A DNA stretch of 52,827 bases. Source: JBAJNN01 sp036881905. GTDB lineage: Bacteria; Pseudomonadota; Alphaproteobacteria; Rhizobiales; Im1. The stretch is taken from positions 1 through 52,827 of the forward strand of contig JBAJNN010000012.1 of assembly GCA_036881905.1 (NCBI GenBank), read 5' to 3'. The position numbers were made by a program, and so were the translations under genes. Positions within the stretch are counted from its first letter, which is position 1. Each line of letters opens with the position of its first letter. Of this stretch, positions 30,138-35,788 are shown one piece after another. Below the pieces are notes generated by a model that was given only the letters and a program-made list of their open reading frames with translations, was not told the DNA's origin and searched no databases.

Positions 30138-30341
30138 TCAGTTTTTCGTGTAATTGGGTACAACCTTGATTTCGATAGTTTTCATCACTACCGAAACGCG
30201 CGCTGTCTTTATGCGTTTCTGAATTTCTTCCGATACGCGTGTTGCACCTGCGTGATCGGTCCATTCCGTGTTAAATCCGAAAATGAAATCACCAACGTGC
30301 GGGTATTCAACTTTCACTCTGTATTCATAGTTGTCGCTCAT
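30138..30341 (-). CDS. Hypothetical protein, 67 aa
   Basis: ATG at 30341, first gene downstream of the 30526-30554 promoter. Beta-rich (NYEYRVKVEYPHVGDFIFGF, IEIKVVPNYTKN) with a central helix. The same frame stays open upstream to an ATG at 30410, but the leader repeat places the start at 30341. Not recognised. Confidence 0.55.
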   Translation of the reverse strand: MSDNYEYRVKVEYPHVGDFIFGFNTEWTDHAGATRVSEEIQKRIKTARVSVVMKTIEIKVVPNYTKN

Positions 30342-30525
30342 CTCATCTCTCCGGCTGCGTCGTGAAGCCCCGACCCGCAGGGGGCGAGCCAGGGCCAATG
30401 TGTCACTCATGAGCGTGGGGGTTATACCATCCGGGGTCACCTCGCTGCTTGTGCCAGGCCGCTGCACACGGCGCGCTGGTCGGGGGGTGGCCCTGAAGAA
30501 TGGGGGAGGGCCTCTACAACTGTGG

Positions 30526-30554
30526 CTTGTATCAAACCCCTAGGGTATTGTCAA
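30526..30554 (-). promoter_or_regulatory. Candidate leftward early promoter
   Basis: TTGACA (30549-30554, preceded by C) and TACAAG (30526-30531) are 17 bases apart on the minus strand, about 185 bases before the first gene of the long leftward cluster and adjacent to the GGGACAG array. This is the best sigma-70-type match in the cluster. Confidence 0.55.
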
Positions 30555-30601
30555 GCTGTTTTTAGGTGTTTGACGCATATTTATACACATCTTTAGGCGT
30601 A

Positions 30602-31113
30602 GGGACAGCTTGGGGCGTGCTGTCCCAGCTGTCCCAAGGGGTCGGAAGAATGGCAGAAAACAGCCGTTTATTTTGAGGTGAATTTGGGACAGGAGTGGGA
30701 CAGCTGTCCCGGAGCTGTCCCAAAACGGCTATTTCGTTGCGTATGTAACCATTATCGGGCAGTCTGCGTACCCAAGAGCAGACTGGTAAGAAGGCACTTG
30801 CGCATGAAACACGCTTGCGCTATCGGATAAATCAGCTGGAAAGAGAGGAAAATGGGACAGCTCGGGACAGCTCGGGACAGCTGTCCCAGTTAGAAATCGC
30901 AGAAATCTGCCGATCTGAAAAAAGGTCGGGACAGCTGGGACAGGTCTGTCCCGGGGTCATCGCATTGAAAAGTAACAACTATTATACTAAATAGGGACAG
31001 GGACAGTTATAATTAATAATATATATATCTGTAATTTACACTATATATAAATATAGTTATATAGAGTGTTAATTATTAATTAAGATGTTCTTACGGGAGC
31101 TCCCAGCTGTCCC
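30602..31113. repeat. Array of 17 GGGACAG heptamers (iteron or operator array)
   Basis: GGGACAG starts on the plus strand at 30602, 30686, 30697, 30854, 30864, 30874, 30928, 30937, 30994 and 31000; CTGTCCC at 30620, 30629, 30704, 30715, 30881, 30946 and 31107. Most copies extend to GGGACAGCT. Two pairs form the perfect palindrome GGGACAGCTGTCCC (30697-30710, 30874-30887). Several copies are 9-11 bases apart, on one helix face. With the AT-rich tract this looks like a replication origin or a multi-operator control region. Confidence 0.85.
30988..31084. other. AT-rich tract beside the heptamer array (possible unwinding element)
   Basis: Almost only A and T apart from two heptamers at its left end (TTATAATTAATAATATATAT and similar). 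It contrasts sharply with the GC-rich genome. An AT-rich tract next to iterons is the usual layout of a DNA-unwinding element. No protein gene is seen between 30342 and 31225. Confidence 0.6.
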
Positions 31114-31225
31114 AAAAGTGCAAAACACGGCTTTTGGGCGCGCCGATCTTCGACGATGGTGGGTGCCCTGGCACAGCTGCGAAATCAAGGTGGTTTCGCG
31201 GCGGTACAACCTGAAAGGAAGTTGC

Positions 31226-31972
31226 ATGAGCAAGTATGCGAGACGCGCGCCGGTGCTGGATCAGTTGTTGAGGGACCCGAAGGATCAGGCTCTCCTGGAT
31301 CTGCCGTTCCAGGCGGATGTGGGCCGATTTGAAATTGAACCCTCTACAGGACTGGCGCGTATTCTTGGGGCACCCGGGTGTTTCGGGTTGCTGGATGCAA
31401 GTGCAAAAGGGGTTCCGCTTCGGTTCGATGTGCCTGAATTCAACGATTTCGAAGGGGTGCACCCGGCGCCGAAAGAGTGCGAATGGCATGTGCGGATCAC
31501 GGTCGATGAAGTGACCTACTTGATTGCCAAGACGCCGACTTTGAGAGAGGGGGCCGACATTTTCATCGAAGCGGAGGATTATTACGATGCTTATGGTATC
31601 GGTGCGCTGCCGCCGCGCGCACCGGGGGAGTTGCTGCCGCCTGCCGCCACGTTGAAACGGCTGTTGCGGTACGATCCGGATACGGGAGTCCTGACATGGC
31701 GGCGGCGTTTTCCGCTGGAGGGTGACAAGGACAAACGCAAGATCCTGGCTTTCAACCAGACCCAGGCAGGCGGTCCTGCGTTTTCAACCTATCGGGGCGA
31801 CGGGGAGCTGGTAGGCATGCTTTATGGCCTGATGCACAAGCGGTACCGTATCATCTGGAAAATGATTCAAGGCAGAGAGCTCGCCACTGGCGCGTCTCCG
31901 AAGGATCGCGAGGCCTACGCGGAATTCGAGATGCGTCAACGAGACCTGGATACGCGTTTTTCCAGTTTGTAA
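31226..31972 (+). CDS. Isolated rightward protein with NUMOD/HNH-leader-like segment
   Basis: 248 residues from ATG at 31226 after AAAGGAAG. Residues about 165-225 (LKRLLRYDPDTGVLTWRRRF and MHKRYRIIWKMIQG) resemble the leader domain of phage HNH endonucleases (YDPxTGxxxW ... HRxxW), but no HNH motif follows. The N-terminal part (residues 1-160) is unrecognised. It is the only rightward gene amid leftward early genes and directly follows the heptamer array and AT tract, so a role in recognising that array is possible; a degenerate homing endonuclease is the alternative. Confidence 0.65.
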   Translation: MSKYARRAPVLDQLLRDPKDQALLDLPFQADVGRFEIEPSTGLARILGAPGCFGLLDASAKGVPLRFDVPEFNDFEGVHPAPKECEWHVRITVDEVTYLIAKTPTLREGADIFIEAEDYYDAYGIGALPPRAPGELLPPAATLKRLLRYDPDTGVLTWRRRFPLEGDKDKRKILAFNQTQAGGPAFSTYRGDGELVGMLYGLMHKRYRIIWKMIQGRELATGASPKDREAYAEFEMRQRDLDTRFSSL

Positions 31973-32157
31973 GGTATGGCGTAGAGCGCGGCGAGGCGCG
32001 CGGTGCGCATCGGCGGACCGATCCACTTTCCGCGTTGCCAGGCGCGCCAGTAGAGTGTCCGGCCCCGCCGCGTGCGGTGAACCGGGCGGACGATGAAGCG
32101 GCAAGGGCCGATGGCGGCAATCCATTGGCCTTTTATTTTGCGCCATGCGACGCTCAC
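31936..32157 (-). CDS. Basic hypothetical protein, 73 aa
   Basis: GTG at 32157 overlaps the preceding stop (GTGA). Very Arg/Trp-rich (VSVAWRKIKGQWIAAIGPCR; GRTLYWRAWQRGKWIGPP). Its 3' end overlaps the convergent gene by 37 bases. The repeated 'GxWIxxIGP' pattern looks protein-like. Moderate certainty. Confidence 0.45.
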   Translation of the reverse strand: MSVAWRKIKGQWIAAIGPCRFIVRPVHRTRRGRTLYWRAWQRGKWIGPPMRTARLAALYAIPYKLEKRVSRSR

Positions 32158-32405
32158 GCGGCGCATGGGAGGGCGCGAGGGGTTACGGACAGGCCAGCGG
32201 CCCAGAAGGCCTGCAAATCGTCTGACAGGTCGTCTATGTGGACGAAAGCGGTGTGGCCGATCATGATCACGCCGGACGCGATACTGGCGGCAAGGTATGT
32301 GCGGGCCCGGACGCTCACGGCTTCGTAGACAACGAGCTGGTCCTGAATGTCGTAGAGGATATCGTAACCGGGCGACGTGCGCCCGGCCGGCATGAAGGTG
32401 GTCAT
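32154..32405 (-). CDS. Hypothetical protein, 83 aa
   Basis: ATG at 32405 after AGGAG. A possible beta/alpha domain (YDIQDQLVVYEAVSVRARTY, SGVIMIGHTAFVHIDDLSDD). Not recognised. Confidence 0.55.
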   Translation of the reverse strand: MTTFMPAGRTSPGYDILYDIQDQLVVYEAVSVRARTYLAASIASGVIMIGHTAFVHIDDLSDDLQAFWAAGLSVTPRALPCAA

Positions 32406-32413
32406 GGGAGCTC

Positions 32414-32650
32414 CTAGCGCTTGCGGCACCATGTTTCGGGCGAGATAACGCGCTGACAGTCTTCAAGGGAGAAGAAACTGTCGATCACGTGGTCACGGCC
32501 CTCGATCGTGACGCCGTATTGCCAGATATCCGGGATACCGAGCGACAGCCCGGCAAGCATGCCGCCGATGAAGCAGGTGCAACCGAATATCAGGGCGCGG
32601 GTTTCCGCCGAGAAACCGAGCGGGTGCGTAGCGGGCATATTATCGTTCAT
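32414..32650 (-). CDS. Small membrane protein, 78 aa
   Basis: ATG at 32650. One hydrophobic segment (ALIFGCTCFIGGMLAGLSLG) followed by a probably soluble C-terminus with a cysteine pair (DCQRV, TWCRKR). Overlaps the upstream gene by 4 bases. Confidence 0.55.
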   Translation of the reverse strand: MNDNMPATHPLGFSAETRALIFGCTCFIGGMLAGLSLGIPDIWQYGVTIEGRDHVIDSFFSLEDCQRVISPETWCRKR

Positions 32651-32913
32651 TGAGTTTCCTTCCATGCTTCGTAACCAAGTTTCGTTTCGCCACCGGCAAC
32701 AGCCTCTTGCCAATTTTCAAACATGTCTTCATGCGTTTCGACATAGGACCACTGACCGATACTGTTACCGTTGATATCTCTCAGAGACCCTGAAAACCGG
32801 CGTTGTCGCATGCTGAGAGCGACACCATCCAGAATGCGCACGATTTCGTCACGCGGGCAGGATTGAAAAACTTCGTTTCTGCTTACGAGATGCAGGTTGA
32901 ATTCCACTTTCAC
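32647..32913 (-). CDS. Hypothetical protein, 88 aa
   Basis: GTG at 32913 follows ATGAAAGGAAAC, where the ATG is part of the hairpin element's conserved tail, so the later GTG is preferred. Beta-rich start (VKVEFNLHLVSRNEVFQSCP), helical end. Function unknown. Confidence 0.55.
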   Translation of the reverse strand: MKVEFNLHLVSRNEVFQSCPRDEIVRILDGVALSMRQRRFSGSLRDINGNSIGQWSYVETHEDMFENWQEAVAGGETKLGYEAWKETQ

Positions 32914-32917
32914 GGTG

Positions 32918-32978
32918 TTTCCTTTCATGGTGACAGTCCATCGCGACGGCCCCGCAAGGCCGCCGGAATTGAGTGTCA
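32918..32978 (-). repeat. Start-associated hairpin element E5
   Basis: Stop TGA of the upstream gene begins outer stem TGACA/TGTCA (then a C-C mismatch and TC/GA); inner stem CGGCC/GGCCG; then CCATGAAAGGAAAC. Shares CAATTCCGGC and GATGGACTGTCA with E6 and E7. Confidence 0.75.
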
Positions 32979-33152
32979 AAAGTCGTATGTGCGCGTGCCG
33001 TCAGGTAGAATGCGCACGATGCTGAGGTGCAATTCGTCACGTTCTTCAGGGGAGTAGCGAGCTTCCATACGGTCGATTGCGGCCATTTCGCTGTCGCATT
33101 TTTCGATATCGCATTCCCCGACAAATCCGGCATTTTCAACGATTACAAACAT
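32976..33152 (-). CDS. Hypothetical protein, 58 aa
   Basis: ATG at 33152 after AAAGGAAA. FVIVENAGFVGECDIEKCDS then a helix and LHLSIVRILPDGTRTYDF: a small alpha/beta protein. Function unknown. Lies between elements E5 and E6. Confidence 0.55.
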   Translation of the reverse strand: MFVIVENAGFVGECDIEKCDSEMAAIDRMEARYSPEERDELHLSIVRILPDGTRTYDF

Positions 33153-33157
33153 TTCAT

Positions 33158-33223
33158 TTTCCTTTCGGCTTGGTTGACAATCCATCACGACACCGGGCGA
33201 GCCGGTGCCGGAATTGAATGTCA
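33158..33223 (-). repeat. Start-associated hairpin element E6
   Basis: Stop TGA begins outer stem TGACA/TGTCA (T-T mismatch, then TC/GA); inner hairpin CACCGG-CTCGC-CCGGTG. The 48-base core 33176-33223 is identical to E7 at 33639-33686. Ribosome site GAAAGGAAA follows. Confidence 0.8.
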
Positions 33224-33619
33224 AGACGTAAGGTGATTGATAATTTTCCGAAGCGAGGCATCTTCATCCAATGTCGTGAAGTCGTTGCGCTCGATTGCCT
33301 TCAGGATCGATGTGAGATTGGCCATTTCGTCCGCTGTCAGCGGATTAGCTTCGCCCTCGGTGGGCAAATCTTCACTTAATTCGCTTTCTTCGTAATGCTC
33401 ATCCTCATGCGTGACACTCACGCTATCGAGGTAGATTGATGGACGATTATAATTGAGGTCAAAATCATCGTTCCCGCTGCCGTGCGGTTGCCAGATTTTA
33501 TTCATGTCAGTGTCCTTGCTGGCGATGATCGCTTTGGCATCATCAAGGGACTCGGCGTTGACCGTCCAACAGCCATAGGCACGGATGGCCATGGCACCGC
33601 TGATAATAAATTCTTTCAT
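33221..33619 (-). CDS. Hypothetical acidic protein, 132 aa
   Basis: ATG at 33619. N-terminal 'MKEFIISGAMAIRAYGCWTV' then EAESLDDAKAII-like helix, a small alpha/beta pattern; the acidic centre (EDEHYEESELSEDLPTEGEA) and helical C-terminus (ANLTSILKAIERND) follow. Overall strongly acidic, which may suggest DNA mimicry or a disordered linker. Not recognised. Confidence 0.6.
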   Translation of the reverse strand: MKEFIISGAMAIRAYGCWTVNAESLDDAKAIIASKDTDMNKIWQPHGSGNDDFDLNYNRPSIYLDSVSVTHEDEHYEESELSEDLPTEGEANPLTADEMANLTSILKAIERNDFTTLDEDASLRKIINHLTS

Positions 33620-33626
33620 GATTTTT

Positions 33627-33686
33627 CGCCTTTCAGGTGACAATCCATCACGACACCGGGCGAGCCGGTGCCGGAATTGAATGTCA
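33627..33686 (-). repeat. Start-associated hairpin element E7
   Basis: Identical 48-base core to E6; the upstream TGA stop is inside the outer stem. Followed by CCTGAAAGGCG as ribosome site. Confidence 0.8.
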
Positions 33687-33944
33687 TGCGCTGTCGCCCC
33701 AGATCAAACGGGCTATGCGCAAGCGGCTGGAAGGTGTGACCGTATCGGGCAAACGCAATGAAACAAATCGCATGCTGCCACTAGCAAACTGTACTTCACC
33801 GCAGGTCCAGTCACGTTCACGGTCGAACAGTTCGATTGCGTTACGGAGCGACATGTCTTTGCCGAGAAAACCACTTTCGGCATAGTCGCTCTGTTCCGCA
33901 CTTCCGGGCGTGACCAGATCATAGGTGACATCGAAAGTGTTCAT
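33684..33944 (-). CDS. Hypothetical protein, 86 aa
   Basis: Starts MNTFDVTYDLVTPGSAEQSD, contains AIELFDRERDWTCGEVQF. A small beta/alpha protein also typical of phage early regions; function unknown. ATGA overlap with upstream gene. Confidence 0.6.
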   Translation of the reverse strand: MNTFDVTYDLVTPGSAEQSDYAESGFLGKDMSLRNAIELFDRERDWTCGEVQFASGSMRFVSLRLPDTVTPSSRLRIARLIWGDSA

Positions 33945-34144
33945 CCGACAAATCTCCCGGTGTCAGGATCGATGATGAAAAGAATGCGGCACGATGCATG
34001 TGTTACGAGGCGGATGGTCTGAATGTCTTTCCAAGCCTTGAACCACGCGGCGGCGGGCGTACTGCCCTGACGATAGGTGTTGAAACGTGACGGCGTGTCG
34101 CCTTCACAGATCTTGAGCTCGTATCGGATGCGGTAGGATTTCAT
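33941..34144 (-). CDS. Hypothetical protein, 67 aa
   Basis: First leftward gene after the 34177-34205 promoter. ATG at 34144 after AAAGGGTCACGACC. Beta-rich (MKSYRIRYELKICEGD, CRILFIIDPDTGRFVG) with a helix AAAWFKAWKDIQ. Not recognised. Confidence 0.6.
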   Translation of the reverse strand: MKSYRIRYELKICEGDTPSRFNTYRQGSTPAAAWFKAWKDIQTIRLVTHASCRILFIIDPDTGRFVG

Positions 34145-34176
34145 GGTCGTGACCCTTTCATGATGTGACGCCAACG

Positions 34177-34205
34177 ACCATACAGCGCCAATACACGGCA
34201 GTCAA
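34177..34205 (-). promoter_or_regulatory. Leftward early promoter overlapping a palindromic operator
   Basis: TTGACT (34200-34205) and TATGGT (34177-34182) are 17 bases apart on the minus strand, 33 bases before the first leftward ATG. The -35 box lies partly in one arm of the adjacent 14-bp inverted repeat, an arrangement suited to repression. Confidence 0.6.
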
Positions 34206-34230
34206 CTTTAAAAGGGTGACTGCCGTGTAT
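34191..34230. repeat. Perfect 14-bp inverted repeat (operator or hairpin)
   Basis: ATACACGGCAGTCA and TGACTGCCGTGTAT flank 12 bases (ACTTTAAAAGGG). Located between the leftward early genes and the rightward terminase genes; likely a regulator site controlling the early/late switch point. It could also act as an RNA hairpin. Confidence 0.7.
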
Positions 34231-34328
34231 CACAGTGTACCAGGGCGGAACCAGGGCAGCGGGTGACGCGGCGGCGGGCGGTGTGATACGTTGAAAGCAG
34301 TGAGATTACAGCAAGGGAGCCCGGAGTG

Positions 34329-34838
34329 ATGGCGCGAAGACTGAAGGTTGTGGATAACGACGGGCCCGACATGTCCGTGCTCAACAAGGAGAAACCACGG
34401 CAGGGACTGACACCCAATCAGGAGGCGCTGGCACAGGCACTGTATCGGGGTGCGACCAACATCGAGGCGTATCGGGAAGCTTATAATGTAACGACTGAGA
34501 AAAAGAGTACAATATACCCTACCGCGCATAGAGTTAGTACGCACCCTAAAGTAGTTGCAAGAGTCTGGCAATTGGGCCAAGTAAAAGAGCAAGCAATTTA
34601 TGATGAAGCCCAGAGTCTGACCGATTTTATTCTTGAAGAAACGCGATTGATTGCTTGCGATACTTCAGTGCGTACCCAAGACAGACTCAAGGCGCTCGAA
34701 CTACTTGGGAAGACTAGGCATGTCCAACTATTCAAGGATACGGTTGTCACCGAAAACGATACACGTACTTCGGAACAGATCCTGAACGACATCAAGAAAA
34801 GCCTTGAGGAGGACGCCAAGAGTAAGTCAACGGATTGA
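34329..34838 (+). CDS. terS: Terminase small subunit
   Basis: 169 residues from ATG at 34329 with GGAG upstream. N-terminal LTPNQEALAQALYRGATNIE followed by AYREAYNV is the DNA-binding helix-turn-helix typical of phage small terminase subunits, and the C-terminal helices (DRLKALELLGKTRHVQLFKD) form the oligomerisation part. It recognises the packaging site and delivers DNA to the large subunit. The middle of the gene (about 34480-34760) is visibly more AT-rich than its neighbours, hinting at different ancestry. Confidence 0.85.
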   Translation: MARRLKVVDNDGPDMSVLNKEKPRQGLTPNQEALAQALYRGATNIEAYREAYNVTTEKKSTIYPTAHRVSTHPKVVARVWQLGQVKEQAIYDEAQSLTDFILEETRLIACDTSVRTQDRLKALELLGKTRHVQLFKDTVVTENDTRTSEQILNDIKKSLEEDAKSKSTD

Positions 34839-34897
34839 TATCGTTGACAACTGTTGTGCCTTCGCAAGGCCGTACAGTAGCATGACGTAACGGCAAC

Positions 34898-34934
34898 AGC
34901 CCGCCTTGACCTCGTGTCAAGCGCGGGCTTTTTC
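34898..34934 (+). terminator. Intrinsic terminator after the small terminase gene
   Basis: AGCCCGC-C-TTGAC and GTCAA-G-CGCGGGCT pair around CTCGT, followed by TTTTTCG. A strong rightward terminator 60 bases past the stop codon, so downstream late genes need antitermination or their own promoter. Confidence 0.85.
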
Positions 34935-35196
34935 GTGGCTGGCAGGGTCCCTCTTTCCCCGGGTCAGACCCCCGGCACCGGCACCCCCCGTTTTTGCAAG
35001 GTGACCACCTTCAAAAACCCTTACATGCTAATCTGCGCGTCCAGGTACCAAGTTTTTGCCAAAAACCGGGCACCCGGAGTTTCTTCCGAACCTCCACCTC
35101 CGACCCCGAAAAATTTCACAAAATTTTTTCGCCGTAAAATTGCCCCAATTGCCCGGATCTGGACAATCGGCAGGCGCCCCCACATACTGGGGCACC
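34935..35196 (+). other. Non-coding gap with dyads before the late operon
   Basis: No gene seen. TTTTTG-C-AAGGTG-AC-CACCTT-CAAAAA (34991-35017) is a strong dyad, and CGAAAAATT/AATTTTTTCG (near 35117-35141) a second. The gap may hold the late promoter or the packaging site; no clear -35/-10 pair was found. Confidence 0.4.
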
Positions 35197-35469
35197 ATGG
35201 ATTCATGCACAGAGAAACAGCCCGAGATACAGCTCACCTGCCGGCACAAGCTGCGCAAGGCGCGCCGGCATGACACCTGGCAGCTGTTCGAGCTGGCCCC
35301 GGAGGGCGGGTGGTTGTACCGCGAGACCCACACGGGCCCCCGGCGCGGCCTGTTGAAATTCCTTGAGCGGCAGGGTATCGAGCCGAACCGCGCGGCGGAG
35401 AAGGCGCTGGCGGCCCTGCCGGAGCTGGAGCGGGGTTTCAGGGAAGGGTCGGGCATTGAGCGTAATTGA
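35197..35469 (+). CDS. Hypothetical basic protein, 90 aa
   Basis: ATG at 35197 with GGGG six bases before. Arg-rich and helical (CRHKLRKARRHDTWQLFELA, NRAAEKALAALPELERGF). Not recognised. The first gene of the block leading into the large terminase, so it may assist packaging. Confidence 0.6.
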   Translation: MDSCTEKQPEIQLTCRHKLRKARRHDTWQLFELAPEGGWLYRETHTGPRRGLLKFLERQGIEPNRAAEKALAALPELERGFREGSGIERN

Positions 35470-35788
35470 TCTGGAGCAGGCGAAACTGGAACGGGGCACG
35501 CATCTGACCGGTAATGCCCGGTGCAATACCTGCGGGCACGAGTGGGTTTCCGTGACGCCGGTCGGGGTTACGGATTGCCTGGAGTGTCCCGGCTGCGGGC
35601 TCTATCGCGGCTGCTTCAAGGGTAATATCGCGCCGGATACCGGTGAAACGGTCTTTGTCTGCAATTGCGGCTGCCAGTCGTTTTATATTCGGGTGCGCCA
35701 GGACACGGAGCGCGGCGATGTGCTCAAGACCATTTGTCACGGCTGCGGCGAATACCACGGCGAGGTAATGCTCCTTGACCCTCCATGA
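35456..35788 (+). CDS. Multi-zinc-ribbon protein
   Basis: 110 residues from a TTG start at 35456, overlapping the preceding gene by 14 bases. Four cysteine motifs: CNTCGHEW, CPGCGLY, CNCGCQ and CHGCGEYH, forming two probable zinc ribbons. Phages often place a small zinc-ribbon gene beside terminase; the role is unknown and may be DNA binding. Its end overlaps the terminase start. Confidence 0.65.
   Translation: MSVIDLEQAKLERGTHLTGNARCNTCGHEWVSVTPVGVTDCLECPGCGLYRGCFKGNIAPDTGETVFVCNCGCQSFYIRVRQDTERGDVLKTICHGCGEYHGEVMLLDPP

Noticed and set aside
30602..31113. CRISPR-like array
   Set aside because: Units are 7-9 bases, in both orientations, irregularly spaced and without unique spacers, so this is an iteron/operator array rather than CRISPR.
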